Position numbers and translations under genes: made by a program
Part shown: in pieces, positions 34,513 to 43,275 of the stretch
Numbering within the stretch: the stretch's first letter is position 1
How the letters are laid out: each line of letters opens with the position of its first letter
The notes under the pieces: generated by a model
Database searches by the model: none
What the model was told of the DNA's origin: nothing
What the model saw: only the letters and a program-made list of their open reading frames with translations
Assembly (NCBI GenBank): GCA_947370975.1
Contig: CANBNG010000007.1
Span: 62,001-126,000 of the forward strand
DNA: 64,000 nt
Origin: Beijerinckiaceae bacterium
GTDB lineage: Bacteria > Pseudomonadota > Alphaproteobacteria > Rhizobiales > Beijerinckiaceae
Direction: 5' to 3'

Positions 34513-35625
34513 ATGGCGACGCACAAACTCTTCCTTCTGCCGGGCGATGGCATTGGCCCCGAGGTCATGGCCGAAGTGGTCAAGGTTGCCGACTGGCTCG
34601 GCAAGGAAGGCATCGCCTCCTTTGAAACGGAAACCGGTCTTGTCGGCGGGGCGGCCTATGACGCCCATGGCGTGGCGATCAGCGAGAGCGACATGGCGCT
34701 GGCCATGGCTTGCGATGCGGTGATCTTTGGCGCGGTGGGCGGTCCCAAATGGGATAGCGTCCCCTATGACGCGCGCCCGGAAGCAGGCCTCCTGCGCCTG
34801 CGCAAGGATCTCAAGCTGTTTGCCAATCTGCGTCCGGCAATCTGCTATCCGGCGCTGGCCGATGCCTCTTCGCTCAAGCGCGAAATTGTCGAGGGTCTCG
34901 ACATCATGATCGTGCGCGAATTGACCGGCGGCGTTTACTTCGGCGAGCCCAAGGAGATCATCGATCTTGGCAACGGCCAGAAGCGCGGCATCGATACGCA
35001 GGTCTATGACACTTACGAAATCGAGCGCATCGGCCGCGTCGCCTTCGAGCTGGCGCGCAAGCGCGGCAACAAGGTGACCTCGTCCGAGAAGCGCAATGTC
35101 ATGAAGTCCGGCGTGCTCTGGCACGAGGTCATCAGCGCGCTGCACAAGCGCGAATATGCCGATGTGCAGCTCGATCACATGCTGGCCGATGCGCTTGGCA
35201 TGCAGCTGGTGCGCTGGCCCAAGCAGTTCGACGTCATCGTCACCGACAATCTGTTCGGCGACATGCTCTCTGACGTTGCTTCCATGCTGACGGGATCGCT
35301 TGGCATGTTGCCCTCGGCCTCGCTTGGCGAAGCCGACCCCCTGACCGGCAAGCGCAAGGCCATGTATGAGCCCGTCCACGGTTCGGCGCCCGACATTGCC
35401 GGCAAGGGCCTTGCCAACCCGATCGCCATGATCGGTTCGCTCGGCATGGCGCTGCGCTATTCCTTCGGCCTCGGAGAGGCCGCCGACATGGTGGACGCGG
35501 CCATCGCCCATGTGCTCGAGTCAGGCATGCGCACCGCCGACATCAAGGGCGACGCCACCAGCACGGTGTCGACGGTCGAGATGGGCGATGCGATTGTCGC
35601 GGCTCTGGGCAAGACCAAGGTCTGA
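34513..35625 (+). CDS. leuB: 3-isopropylmalate dehydrogenase
   Basis: A 370-residue NAD-dependent enzyme of leucine biosynthesis that oxidises and decarboxylates 3-isopropylmalate. The N-terminal LFLLPGDGIGPEVM, VIVRELTGGVYFGEPK, the substrate-site DNLFGDMLSDVASML and YEPVHGSAPDIAGKG are all present. LeuC and leuD lie 11-14 kb away in the same orientation, so the leucine genes are split over three transcription units here. A strong terminator follows. Confidence 0.97.
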   Translation: MATHKLFLLPGDGIGPEVMAEVVKVADWLGKEGIASFETETGLVGGAAYDAHGVAISESDMALAMACDAVIFGAVGGPKWDSVPYDARPEAGLLRLRKDLKLFANLRPAICYPALADASSLKREIVEGLDIMIVRELTGGVYFGEPKEIIDLGNGQKRGIDTQVYDTYEIERIGRVAFELARKRGNKVTSSEKRNVMKSGVLWHEVISALHKREYADVQLDHMLADALGMQLVRWPKQFDVIVTDNLFGDMLSDVASMLTGSLGMLPSASLGEADPLTGKRKAMYEPVHGSAPDIAGKGLANPIAMIGSLGMALRYSFGLGEAADMVDAAIAHVLESGMRTADIKGDATSTVSTVEMGDAIVAALGKTKV

Positions 35626-35645
35626 GCTGACACCTTCTTATGGAA

Positions 35646-35676
35646 AGCCCCGGCCCGTATGGACCGGGGCTTTTTT
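35646..35676 (+). terminator. Intrinsic terminator of leuB
   Basis: An 8-bp stem agccccgg (35646-35653) and ccggggct (35664-35671) with a run of T to 35676. It ends at the stop of the opposite-strand FkbM gene. Confidence 0.85.
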
Positions 35677-36512
35677 CATGATTGCGGCTTCATCGGATGG
35701 GCATTTGCATCCTTCACGGGCATGAGCCCGCGCACTGGTTTGGCGGCCTCTCGCGGCAGGCACACCATGTTGAGGCAGATGACTTCGCCAAACACATTGT
35801 CGGTGCGGCCCCGGAAATTGGTGGGCATGAACAGGGGCGAGAAATGCCACCACGCATCGTAATTCATGTCCCATATGGCCTGAATGAGGCCTGGTGATCG
35901 CGCGCAGACATCGTTCTCGACATAGAGCGCCGGGCGGAACCGCGCGATGATCCCGGATGCGCCCGCAAGCACGTCTCGCTCCATGCCCTCGACGTCAATC
36001 TTGATGAGGGCGAGGCTTTCCCGATCATAGGTCTCGTCGAGTGGACGGACCTGCACCTTGCGACGACGGCTGGCGGCTTGTTGATTGGCGAGCATGCCGA
36101 GAGAGAGGCCGCCGAAATTCTGCGTTCCCGCATAATCGGGCTCGCCGATCTCGATTTCGCCCCGCTGCGATCCGCAACCCTCATTGAACAGGCGGACGTT
36201 GTGCACATCGTTCAGGACGCAATTGGTCGCAAGCAGCTGGAAGATTTGCGGCTGCGGTTCATAGGCAAAGACCTCTCCAGCGCGCGATGAATCGCGCGCT
36301 GCCACACGCGCGGCAAAGGCCAGCGTATGCGCGCCGATATTCGCGCCGGCATCGATCACATTGTCGCCCGGCTTGATCAGTTGCGAGAGAAGCTGAATTT
36401 CACTTTCGGTCCATTCGCCATATTCGATCAATGAGCGGCCGATGTAGATATCCTTGGCGAGAACGACCATCTGCCCGTGACGGGTTTGCGTGGTCAGGAA
36501 ACGACTGGTCAT
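35676..36512 (-). CDS. FkbM-family SAM-dependent methyltransferase
   Basis: A 278-residue class I methyltransferase of the FkbM family, which often methylates sugars or lipids in surface polysaccharides. Motif I is NVIDAGANIGAHTLAFA, the acidic post-I strand is VFAYEPQPQIFQLL, and LALIKIDVEGMERDVLAG is the family-specific motif. The start at 36512 is preceded by AAGG; a longer frame reaches 36572. It stands alone, with no glycosyltransferase neighbours, so the substrate is unknown. Confidence 0.85.
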   Translation of the reverse strand: MTSRFLTTQTRHGQMVVLAKDIYIGRSLIEYGEWTESEIQLLSQLIKPGDNVIDAGANIGAHTLAFAARVAARDSSRAGEVFAYEPQPQIFQLLATNCVLNDVHNVRLFNEGCGSQRGEIEIGEPDYAGTQNFGGLSLGMLANQQAASRRRKVQVRPLDETYDRESLALIKIDVEGMERDVLAGASGIIARFRPALYVENDVCARSPGLIQAIWDMNYDAWWHFSPLFMPTNFRGRTDNVFGEVICLNMVCLPREAAKPVRGLMPVKDANAHPMKPQS

Positions 36513-36635
36513 CAAAAAAGAACCTTGAAACGGCAAGCCGACCGATAAAGGCTGAACTGTTCGGTCAATCACGGCCTACCGTCAAGTCCTCCGCCCGAGC
36601 TTGCTCGCGAACCGGGCGAAGGACGTGCGCCCGAC

Positions 36636-36968
36636 CTAGCGTCCGCCGCGGCCTGTCGAAAAGACAAACAGCGGCTCGGGGCGGCCGGGCGGATCGAAGC
36701 GGCGGGGCAGGGTGTAATAGCCAAAGCCGCCGCCAACGCCCATTTCGGCATAAACCGGCACGGCGAGCTGCGTGATTGCCGCAACATAGAGGCTGCGGCT
36801 CCCCACCGGCACGACCACGCCGGGATCGAGGAAGGAGCGCCGCTGGATCGTGAGCGGCGGGGCCAGCGGCTGGCGCACCCGGCTCTGGGCGAGCGCCATC
36901 TCGCTGCAAAGCACGGCTGCGGCCATTGCGAGCGTCGCCATCGCGAGCGGCTTTGTAAATTGCGTCAT
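36636..36968 (-). CDS. Small secreted hypothetical protein
   Basis: A 110-residue precursor with a signal peptide (MTQFTKPLAMATLAMAAAVLCSEMALAQ). The mature part has LDPGVVVPVGSRSLYVAAI and a Gly/aromatic stretch MGVGGGFGYYTLPRRF, and ends in GRGGR. No family recognised. AGGGGAG precedes the ATG at 36968, which makes this start likely; a longer frame to 37307 would overlap asd and is rejected. Confidence 0.6.
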   Translation of the reverse strand: MTQFTKPLAMATLAMAAAVLCSEMALAQSRVRQPLAPPLTIQRRSFLDPGVVVPVGSRSLYVAAITQLAVPVYAEMGVGGGFGYYTLPRRFDPPGRPEPLFVFSTGRGGR

Positions 36969-37305
36969 GTCAGCTCCCCTTTTCTGCCTTCCCTTGGCTC
37001 TAAACGCCCGAGGTGGCGAAGGGTTGTGGGGCGGGTCATTGACATTGCCGCCGCCCCCGTGCTTTTGAGCGCGCAACGGTCCTCCCCGGACCGCCTGCGC
37101 CTGGTTGTTCCCCATGCTTTGGACCACGATCACGACGATGTCGAAACGGCTCGCCACAGTCGCCGGCTCCAACGCTCGGCAGACCGGCAAAGCCTGACCT
37201 CGCGTCCGTGTCCCGCTCCTCCTCCGCGGGTTGCGGAGCGCATCAAGCAGCGGGCCAGCGGGGAGGCCAATGGCCGTTTCGGCCTTCAAAAACGGGGTTT
37301 GCAAC
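36969..37305. other. Divergent intergenic region between the small secreted protein and asd
   Basis: This 337-bp region has no convincing gene. A TTGACA lies near 37040 facing asd, without a clear -10. Base composition is as in the coding surroundings. In-frame ATG at 37270 could extend asd by 12 codons but the extension lacks homology to the family. Confidence 0.4.
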
Positions 37306-38337
37306 ATGGGTTACAAGGTCGCCGTTGTGGGCGCCACGGGTAACGTGGGCCGCGAAATGCTGGACATCCTCGCCGAACGCAAGTTCCCGGCAGATGAAGT
37401 CGTGGCGCTGGCTTCAAGCCGCTCCATCGGCACGGAAGTCTCCTATGGCGACAAGGTGCTCACCTGCAAGGTGCTCGATAATTACGATTTCTCGGGCACC
37501 GATATCTGCCTGATGTCGGCGGGCGGCGATGTGTCGAAGGTCTGGTCGCCCAAGATCGGCGCGCAGGGCTGTGTCGTTATCGACAATTCCTCCGTCTGGC
37601 GCATGGACCCCGATGTGCCCCTGATCGTGCCGGAGGTGAATGCCGACGCCATCGCGGGCTTCAAGAAGAAGAATATCATCGCCAACCCGAATTGCTCGAC
37701 CGCGCAGCTCGTTGTCGCGCTCAAGCCCCTGCATGATGCCTTCGGCGTCAAGCGCGTCGTCGTCTCGACCTATCAATCGGTGTCGGGCGCGGGCAAGGAA
37801 GGCATGGACGAGCTGTTCGCGCAGACGCGCGCGGTCTTCGTGTCCGACAGCGTCGAGGGCAAGAAATTCCCCAAGCGCATCGCTTTCAACCTCATTCCGC
37901 AGATCGACGTCTTCATGGAAGACGGCTTTACCAAGGAAGAGTGGAAGATGATGGCCGAGACGAAGAAGATTCTCGACCCCAAGATCAAGCTGACCGCGAC
38001 CTGCGTGCGCGTGCCGGTGTTCATCTCGCATTCGGAATCGGTCAACGTGGAATTTGAACGTCCCGTCACGGCTGACGAGGCGCGCGAAATCCTGCGCGCG
38101 GCGCCGGGCATTCTCGTCATCGACAAGCATGAGCCGGGTGGCTACATCACCCCGCATGAAGCGGCGGGCGAAGATGCGACCTATATTTCGCGCATTCGCG
38201 AAGATGCGACGGTCGAAAACGGCCTCGCCTTCTGGTGCGTGTCCGACAATCTGCGCAAGGGCGCGGCGCTGAACGCGGTGCAGATCGCGGAATCGCTCAT
38301 CAACCGCAAGCTGATCTCGCCCAAGAAGGGCGCATAA
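37306..38337 (+). CDS. asd: Aspartate-semialdehyde dehydrogenase
   Basis: A 343-residue NADP-dependent enzyme making aspartate semialdehyde, precursor of lysine/DAP, threonine and methionine. VAVVGATGNVGREML is the nucleotide-binding loop. The catalytic cysteine is C130 in NIIANPNCSTAQL, and the active-site STYQSVSGAGKEGMDEL follows. MGYKVAVVG is the usual family start, so 37306 was chosen over upstream in-frame starts. It precedes a palindrome and the convergent MBL gene. Confidence 0.96.
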   Translation: MGYKVAVVGATGNVGREMLDILAERKFPADEVVALASSRSIGTEVSYGDKVLTCKVLDNYDFSGTDICLMSAGGDVSKVWSPKIGAQGCVVIDNSSVWRMDPDVPLIVPEVNADAIAGFKKKNIIANPNCSTAQLVVALKPLHDAFGVKRVVVSTYQSVSGAGKEGMDELFAQTRAVFVSDSVEGKKFPKRIAFNLIPQIDVFMEDGFTKEEWKMMAETKKILDPKIKLTATCVRVPVFISHSESVNVEFERPVTADEAREILRAAPGILVIDKHEPGGYITPHEAAGEDATYISRIREDATVENGLAFWCVSDNLRKGAALNAVQIAESLINRKLISPKKGA

Positions 38338-38358
38338 GCACACCGTCAATACAATGGA

Positions 38359-38384
38359 TCTCCCTCCCCTCGTGGGGAGGGAGA
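38359..38384. repeat. Intergenic palindrome between asd and the MBL hydrolase
   Basis: Perfect 11-bp arms tctccctcccc (38359-38369) and ggggagggaga (38374-38384), with a 4-nt loop, between convergent genes. Same family as the other CTCCC/GGGAG palindromes; it may serve as a two-way transcription end. Confidence 0.7.
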
Positions 38385-38385
38385 C

Positions 38386-39375
38386 TCACACGTCGAACAC
38401 CTCGCCCGGCCTGAGCACGCGAAATCTTTCCGCCTCATGTCCACCCTGCTCCAGCGCCGCCGAAAGTGCGCGCGGTGGCGCGTGGATGTCTTCGTCCGTG
38501 AGCTGGAACGTGCCCCAATGATGGGCCATGGCGCGGGCCGCGCCGCTGATCTCCATGATCTGGACCGCCTCTGCCGGGTTGATGTGCTGGTCCTTCATGA
38601 ACCAGCGCGGCTCATAGGCCCCGATGGGCAGGATCGCGAGGCGGAAGCCGCCGTGCTTTTCGCGCATGGCGTGAAACAGGCCGCCATCGCCAAAGCCCGT
38701 ATCGGCAATGTGGTAGATCTTGCCTGCGGGCGTCTCGATGACAAAGGCGCACCAGAGCGCCATGCGCCGGTCAAACAGGCCGCGCGCCGACCAATGCAGC
38801 GCGGGCTCGAAATGCACTGCGACGCCCGGCCCCACCTCAACGCGCGCACCCCAATCATGGGCCTGCGCGAGAATCGCGGGATCGGCCGCGCGCATGATCG
38901 TGTCATTGCCGAGCGGGGTGAGCACGCGGGCGGGGCGCTCGCGCGCCAGCCAGCCGAGCATGGCCGTATCGAGATGGTCGTAATGATTATGCGACACCAG
39001 CACCCCATCGAGCGGGGGCAGATCCTCGCGCAAGATGCCGGGATCGTTCACGCGCCTCGGGCCGGCAAAGGAGAGCGGGCTCGCGCGCTGCGACCAGACC
39101 GGGTCGACGAGCAGGTTTACGCCATGGGTCTGGATCAGCACGCTGGCATGGCCGACATAGGAGACGCGCAAGGCCGCCCCCTCGACGCGCGCGGGCGGGC
39201 GGTCCTGCGCGGGGGCAGGCGCACGGTCCGGCCATTTGGCCGGGGCTGCGCCAAAGCGCCATTTCAGCAGATCGAGCGCGCCCTTGTCGGCGGCATGGCC
39301 GGCCATGAAAAAGCGCGTACCATCGAAATGGTCGGAGACGTGGCCGGTGTAATAGGGATTGCGGAAGATGCTCAT
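38386..39375 (-). CDS. MBL-fold metallo-hydrolase (NAPE-PLD/UlaG-like)
   Basis: A 329-residue metallo-beta-lactamase-fold hydrolase. The metal site motif is VLVSHNHYDHLDT, with further ligands in ALHWSARG, HIADTGFGDGG and AMAHHWGTFQL. ALRVSYVGHASVLIQTHGVNLLVDPVWS precedes, as in the NAPE-PLD-like (L-ascorbate-6-P lactonase superfamily) group. These hydrolyse phosphodiester or lactone bonds; the substrate here is unknown. Convergent with asd, divergent from ffh. Confidence 0.85.
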   Translation of the reverse strand: MSIFRNPYYTGHVSDHFDGTRFFMAGHAADKGALDLLKWRFGAAPAKWPDRAPAPAQDRPPARVEGAALRVSYVGHASVLIQTHGVNLLVDPVWSQRASPLSFAGPRRVNDPGILREDLPPLDGVLVSHNHYDHLDTAMLGWLARERPARVLTPLGNDTIMRAADPAILAQAHDWGARVEVGPGVAVHFEPALHWSARGLFDRRMALWCAFVIETPAGKIYHIADTGFGDGGLFHAMREKHGGFRLAILPIGAYEPRWFMKDQHINPAEAVQIMEISGAARAMAHHWGTFQLTDEDIHAPPRALSAALEQGGHEAERFRVLRPGEVFDV

Positions 39376-39598
39376 GGCCAGAAGCTAGGTGTCATGCGCG
39401 CCAGCGCAAGGCGCAAAGGTTGACTCTTCCACCCGATGGGGCCTAAAAACTCCCCATCTTCGTCACATTCCGACGATCCAATCCGCCGACCGGCCCCAGA
39501 GGCCGGAGGCCCACGCCCGGCAGCGCGATGCGCCCCCGGGCGCGTTCCGCTTTGGAGATTGGCTTGTCGCCTGTGGCGAGCAATGAGGATGGACCCGC

Positions 39599-41161
39599 AT
39601 GTTCGAAGGCCTGAGCGAAAAGCTCTCCGGCATATTCGACGCGCTCACCAGGCGCGGCGTGCTGAGTGACGAGGATGTCAACGTCGCGTTGCGCGAAGTG
39701 CGCCGCGCGTTGCTTGAGGCCGACGTCGCACTCGATGTGGTCCGCTCCTTCGTCGACAAGGTCCGCGCCAAGGCGGTCGGCGCCAATGTCGTGAAGTCAG
39801 TCACGCCCGGTCAGATGGTCATCAAGATCGTCAATGACGTGCTGATCGAGACGCTCGGCGCAGATGCCGATCCGATCAATCTGGAAGCTGCGCCCCCGGT
39901 CGCCATCATGATGGTGGGCTTGCAGGGCGCGGGCAAGACGACGACTGCCGCCAAGCTTGCCAAGCGCCTGCGCGACCGCGAAAAGCGCCGCGTGCTGATG
40001 GCCTCGCTCGACGTCAAGCGCCCGGCCGCGCAAGAACAGCTCGCCGTGCTTGGCCGCCAGATCGGCATCGATACTTTGCCCATCGTTGCGGGCCAGAGCC
40101 CGGTGCAGATTGCACGGCGCGCCGAAGAAGTCGCGCGCCTGCAGGGTTTTGATGTCGTCATTCTCGACACCGCCGGCCGCACGCATATTGACGAGCCGCT
40201 GATGGCGGAAATGGCGGAGATCAAGGCCGCCACCAACCCGCATGAAATCCTGCTTGTCGCCGATGCGCTGACGGGTCAGGACGCGGTCAATCTGGCCAAG
40301 AATTTCAATGAGCGCGTCGGCATCACCGGCATCGTGCTCACCCGCGTCGATGGCGACGGGCGCGGCGGCGCGGCCCTGTCGATGCGCGCTGTCACCGGCA
40401 AGCCGATCAAGCTCATCGGTACGGGTGAAAAGGTCGACGATCTCGACGAATTTCATCCCCAGCGCATCGCCAACCGCATTCTGGGCATGGGCGATATCGT
40501 CTCGCTCGTGGAGAAAGCGGCGCAGTCGATCGATGCCGAGAAAGCCCAGCGCATCGCCGAGAAGATGCGCAAGGGCAAGTTCGATCTCGACGATCTATCC
40601 GAGCAATTGGCGCAGGTCGAAAAGATCGGCGGCCTTGGCGGCATCATGGGCATGCTGCCCGGCATGGCCAAGATGAAAGACCAGATCGCCGCCGCCAATC
40701 TCGATGACAAGGTCATCAAGCGCCAGCGTGCGATCATTTCCTCCATGACCGCGCAGGAGCGGCGCAATCCCGATGTGCTGAAAGCCTCGCGCAAGAAGCG
40801 CGTCGCGGCGGGCTCGGGTACGCGCGTCGAAGACGTCAATCGCCTGCTCAAGCAACATCGTCAGATGGCTGACATGATGAAGGCCATGGGCGGCGCCAAC
40901 AAGCGCGGCCCGATGGGCAAGATGGCGCAGATGTTTGGCCTTGGCGGCGGCATGCCCTCGCCCGAACAGGTCGCGGAAATGCAGAAGCAGGTGGGCGGCA
41001 ACATGCCCGCCATGCCCAAGCTGCCCGATGCGCCCCCGCCCGGCGCCTTCGCACCCAAGCCCGGCATTGCGCCGGGCCTGCCCGGCCTGCCCGGCCTTGG
41101 CGCCAAGCTGCCCGGTCTTCCGGGCCTTGGAGGTTTCAATCCCTTCGGCAAGAAGAAGTGA
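39599..41161 (+). CDS. ffh: Signal recognition particle protein Ffh
   Basis: A 520-residue SRP GTPase. N domain 1-85, G domain with MVGLQGAGKTTTAAKLAKRL (G1), LDVKRPAAQEQL (G2), ILDTAGRTHID (G3) and LTRVDGDGRGG (G4), and a methionine-rich M domain from about 320 (GLGGIMGMLPGMAKM). The C-terminus is long and low in complexity, with GLPGLPGLGAKLPGLPGLGG repeats ending in GFNPFGKKK, typical of Alphaproteobacteria. The 4.5S RNA gene was not found here. Its stop overlaps the next small gene (TGATG). Confidence 0.97.
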   Translation: MFEGLSEKLSGIFDALTRRGVLSDEDVNVALREVRRALLEADVALDVVRSFVDKVRAKAVGANVVKSVTPGQMVIKIVNDVLIETLGADADPINLEAAPPVAIMMVGLQGAGKTTTAAKLAKRLRDREKRRVLMASLDVKRPAAQEQLAVLGRQIGIDTLPIVAGQSPVQIARRAEEVARLQGFDVVILDTAGRTHIDEPLMAEMAEIKAATNPHEILLVADALTGQDAVNLAKNFNERVGITGIVLTRVDGDGRGGAALSMRAVTGKPIKLIGTGEKVDDLDEFHPQRIANRILGMGDIVSLVEKAAQSIDAEKAQRIAEKMRKGKFDLDDLSEQLAQVEKIGGLGGIMGMLPGMAKMKDQIAAANLDDKVIKRQRAIISSMTAQERRNPDVLKASRKKRVAAGSGTRVEDVNRLLKQHRQMADMMKAMGGANKRGPMGKMAQMFGLGGGMPSPEQVAEMQKQVGGNMPAMPKLPDAPPPGAFAPKPGIAPGLPGLPGLGAKLPGLPGLGGFNPFGKKK

Positions 41162-41418
41162 TGCCGATGGAGATGAAAGTGAACATGTTCGAGGTTTTCA
41201 AAAGCATCAAGATGCAGCTGGATTCCGCGAACATTTACTACGACACGAAATCGTATCGGGACGATGCGTTTTCGTTCCTCGTGCATGTGCCCGGTGAATA
41301 TTGGGAGATCGACGTGCGCGAGGACGGTTCGGTGGATGTCGAAGTCTTCAAGTCAGAAGGCGTACGCGACGAGCCCTGGGCCGCGATCGAACAATTGGTC
41401 GAAGACCATAGAGACTGA
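41161..41418 (+). CDS. Small conserved-looking protein of unknown function between ffh and rpsP
   Basis: An 85-residue acidic, soluble protein. It has MFEVFKSIKMQLDSANIYYD, then FSFLVHVPGEYWEIDVREDGSVDVEVFKSEG, an alternating pattern suggesting a small alpha/beta fold reminiscent of some immunity or SUKH-like proteins, though no family is claimed. The ATG at 41161 shares its A with the ffh stop (TGATG), so it is coupled to ffh; internal ATGs at 41167, 41170 and 41185 are alternatives. Its codon use is like the neighbours. Its place in a ribosome/SRP operon is unusual. Confidence 0.6.
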   Translation: MPMEMKVNMFEVFKSIKMQLDSANIYYDTKSYRDDAFSFLVHVPGEYWEIDVREDGSVDVEVFKSEGVRDEPWAAIEQLVEDHRD

Positions 41419-41454
41419 ACTGAAATTGAACTGAAACCATCGAAAGGAAAGAGC

Positions 41455-41838
41455 ATGTCCCTCAAGATTCGCCTGTCGCGCGGCGGCGCCAAGAAGCGTC
41501 CCTTCTATCGTATCGTTGTTGCCGACTCGCGCATGCCGCGTGACGGCCGTTTCGTCGAGCGTATCGGCACGTTCGATCCGCTGAAGGCCAAGGATGACGC
41601 CGCCCGCCTCGTGCTGGACGTCGAAAAGGCCAAGACCTGGATCGAAAAGGGCGCGCAGCCGACCGATCGCGTCGCCCGTCTTCTCGACAGCTTGGGCGCG
41701 CTCAAGCGCGAAGCCCACTCGAACCCCGAGAAGGCCTTGCCCAAGAAGAAGGCCCAGGAACGCGCTGCCACTGCTGCCAAGGCTGCTGAAGCCGCTGCCG
41801 CAGCAGCTGCTGCTGCTGAAGCTCCGGCCGCCGAGTAA
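41455..41838 (+). CDS. rpsP: 30S ribosomal protein S16
   Basis: A 127-residue ribosomal protein. MSLKIRLSRGGAKKRPFYRI is the family N-terminus, followed by VVADSRMPRDGRFVERIGTFDPL. The C-terminal third is an Ala/Lys/Glu-rich extension typical of Alphaproteobacteria. GAAAGGAAAG supplies the ribosome site. It is in the usual ffh-rpsP-rimM-trmD-rplS order, though a palindromic repeat cluster separates it from rimM. Confidence 0.97.
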   Translation: MSLKIRLSRGGAKKRPFYRIVVADSRMPRDGRFVERIGTFDPLKAKDDAARLVLDVEKAKTWIEKGAQPTDRVARLLDSLGALKREAHSNPEKALPKKKAQERAATAAKAAEAAAAAAAAAEAPAAE

Positions 41839-41869
41839 ACCGAGCTCGACATTCGAGCTTTGCGTGCAC

Positions 41870-41892
41870 CCCCTCCCCCTTGTGGGGAGGGG
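41870..41892. repeat. Palindrome copy 1 between rpsP and rimM
   Basis: Arms cccctcccc (41870-41878) and ggggagggg (41884-41892) with loop cttgt. With the copy at 41992 it forms an inverted pair bounding about 143 bp. Confidence 0.75.
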
Positions 41893-41991
41893 TCAGGGGT
41901 GCGGGGCGCGCGATCTTGATCGTCGCGCACCTGCGGCTCGCAACTTTTGCGAGGCCTCACACCCCCCACCCCGCTCGCCTGGGGCGAGTCG

Positions 41992-42012
41992 CCCTCCCCA
42001 CAAGGGGGAGGG
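41992..42012. repeat. Palindrome copy 2 between rpsP and rimM, inverted relative to copy 1
   Basis: Arms ccctcccc (41992-41999) and ggggaggg (42005-42012), loop acaag. Read on the opposite strand it gives the same core (CCCTCCCCCTTGTGGGGAGGG) as copy 1, so the 41870-42012 block has inverted ends like a miniature element. Confidence 0.75.
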
Positions 42013-42046
42013 TGTTCGCGGAGGTGATGACAAGAGCGAGAATCCC

Positions 42047-42598
42047 ATGCCCGCTTCCCGCATTCTCGTTGGCATATTCGGCGCGCCCCATGGCGTGCGC
42101 GGAGAGGTGCGGCTGAAATCCTATACGGCCGACCCCATGGCCATTGCCACCTATCCGGGCCTCACGGATGAAGCGGGCACACGGGCGTTCAAGCTTGTGA
42201 CCGCGCGGCCCGTGAAAGACGACATGCTGATCGTGCGTGTCGAGGGTGTAGCCGACCGCAGCGCGGCGGAAAAACTCACCAATCTGTCACTTGCCATCGG
42301 GCGCGAACATCTGCCGCCTGCCGATGAAGAAGAATTTTATCACGCCGATCTCATCGGCCTGCGGGCTGAAACGCGCGAGGGCGTTCTGCTTGGCGTCATC
42401 GCCGCTGTGCTGAATTTCGGCGCGGGCGATATTCTCGATGTGCGCTCCGCGCTGGGCGAGAGCCAGCTCCTGCCCTTCACGCGCGCTGTCGTGCCGAGCG
42501 TCGAAATCGCGCAGGGCCGCGTCATCGTCGAGCTGCCCGAAGAGGTCATTGCGCGCGAGGACGACGAGTCCGACGTGCCTGAAGATGGCAAGCCGTGA
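42047..42598 (+). CDS. rimM: Ribosome maturation factor RimM
   Basis: A 183-residue 30S assembly factor that binds S19. RimM N-domain ILVGIFGAPHGVRGEVRLKSY and the linker/PRC-barrel region EFYHADLIGLRAETREG ... GAGDILDVR ... LPFTRAVVPSV are present. The ATG at 42047 was chosen; the frame is open upstream through the palindromic element and rpsP, with no coding sense. The stop overlaps the trmD GTG start. Confidence 0.95.
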   Translation: MPASRILVGIFGAPHGVRGEVRLKSYTADPMAIATYPGLTDEAGTRAFKLVTARPVKDDMLIVRVEGVADRSAAEKLTNLSLAIGREHLPPADEEEFYHADLIGLRAETREGVLLGVIAAVLNFGAGDILDVRSALGESQLLPFTRAVVPSVEIAQGRVIVELPEEVIAREDDESDVPEDGKP

Positions 42599-43275
42599 GC
42601 TGGTCGGCGACCGTTTTCACGCTCTATCCCGACATGTTTCCCGGGCCACTCGGCACGTCGCTTTCGGGCGATGCGCTGGCGCGCAACATCTGGTCGCTCG
42701 AGGCCCGCAACATCCGCGAACATGGCCTGGGGCGTCATCGCACGGTCGATGATTCGCCAGCGGGCGGTGGCCCCGGCATGGTGATCCGCGCCGATGTGCT
42801 GGCAGCCGCGCTTGATGCCGGACTTGGCGCAGACGATCTGCGCCCGCGTTTGCTGATGAGCCCGCGCGGCAAGCCGCTGACGCAGGCCCGCGTGCGCGAA
42901 CTGGCCGCGGGGCCGGGCGTGGCGATTGTCTGCGGTCGTTTCGAGGGCGTGGATGAGCGCGTCATCGAAGGGCGCGCGCTCGAGGAAGTCTCGATCGGCG
43001 ATTACATTCTCTCAGGCGGCGAAATGGCCGCGCTTGTCGTGCTCGATGCCTGCGTGCGGCTGTTGCCGGGCGTGATGGGCAAGGAGGCGTCGGGCACTGA
43101 TGAGAGTTTCGAGAACAACCTTCTCGAATATCCCCATTATACGCGCCCGCGTGAGTGGGAAGGCCGCGCCATTCCCGACATTCTGCTCTCGGGCGATCAC
43201 GCCAAGATTGCCCGCTGGCGGCACGAGGAATCGCTGCGCATCACGCGCGCACGCCGTCCCGATCTTTTGCCCTGA
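42595..43275 (+). CDS. trmD: tRNA (guanine37-N1)-methyltransferase
   Basis: A 226-residue SPOUT methyltransferase making m1G37. FTLYPDMFPGPL (N-terminus), DDSPAGGGPGMVIRADVL, the knot region CGRFEGVDERVIE and IGDYILSGGEMAALV are all conserved. It starts with GTG within the rimM stop (GTGA). It overlaps the convergent GT87 gene by 35 bp, which probably limits run-on into rplS. RplS is 1.3 kb downstream beyond this insertion. Confidence 0.97.
   Translation: MSWSATVFTLYPDMFPGPLGTSLSGDALARNIWSLEARNIREHGLGRHRTVDDSPAGGGPGMVIRADVLAAALDAGLGADDLRPRLLMSPRGKPLTQARVRELAAGPGVAIVCGRFEGVDERVIEGRALEEVSIGDYILSGGEMAALVVLDACVRLLPGVMGKEASGTDESFENNLLEYPHYTRPREWEGRAIPDILLSGDHAKIARWRHEESLRITRARRPDLLP

Noticed and set aside
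39376..39598. Possible 4.5S SRP RNA gene before ffh
   Set aside because: Small hairpins occur (for example ccggcc-ccagag-gccgg), but the SRP Alu/helix 8 GGAA-loop signature was not seen.
41455..42598. Fusion of rpsP and rimM through a continuous frame from 41594
   Set aside because: The frame through rpsP and the palindromes is not the rpsP frame and codes for low-complexity peptide; RimM starts normally at 42047.
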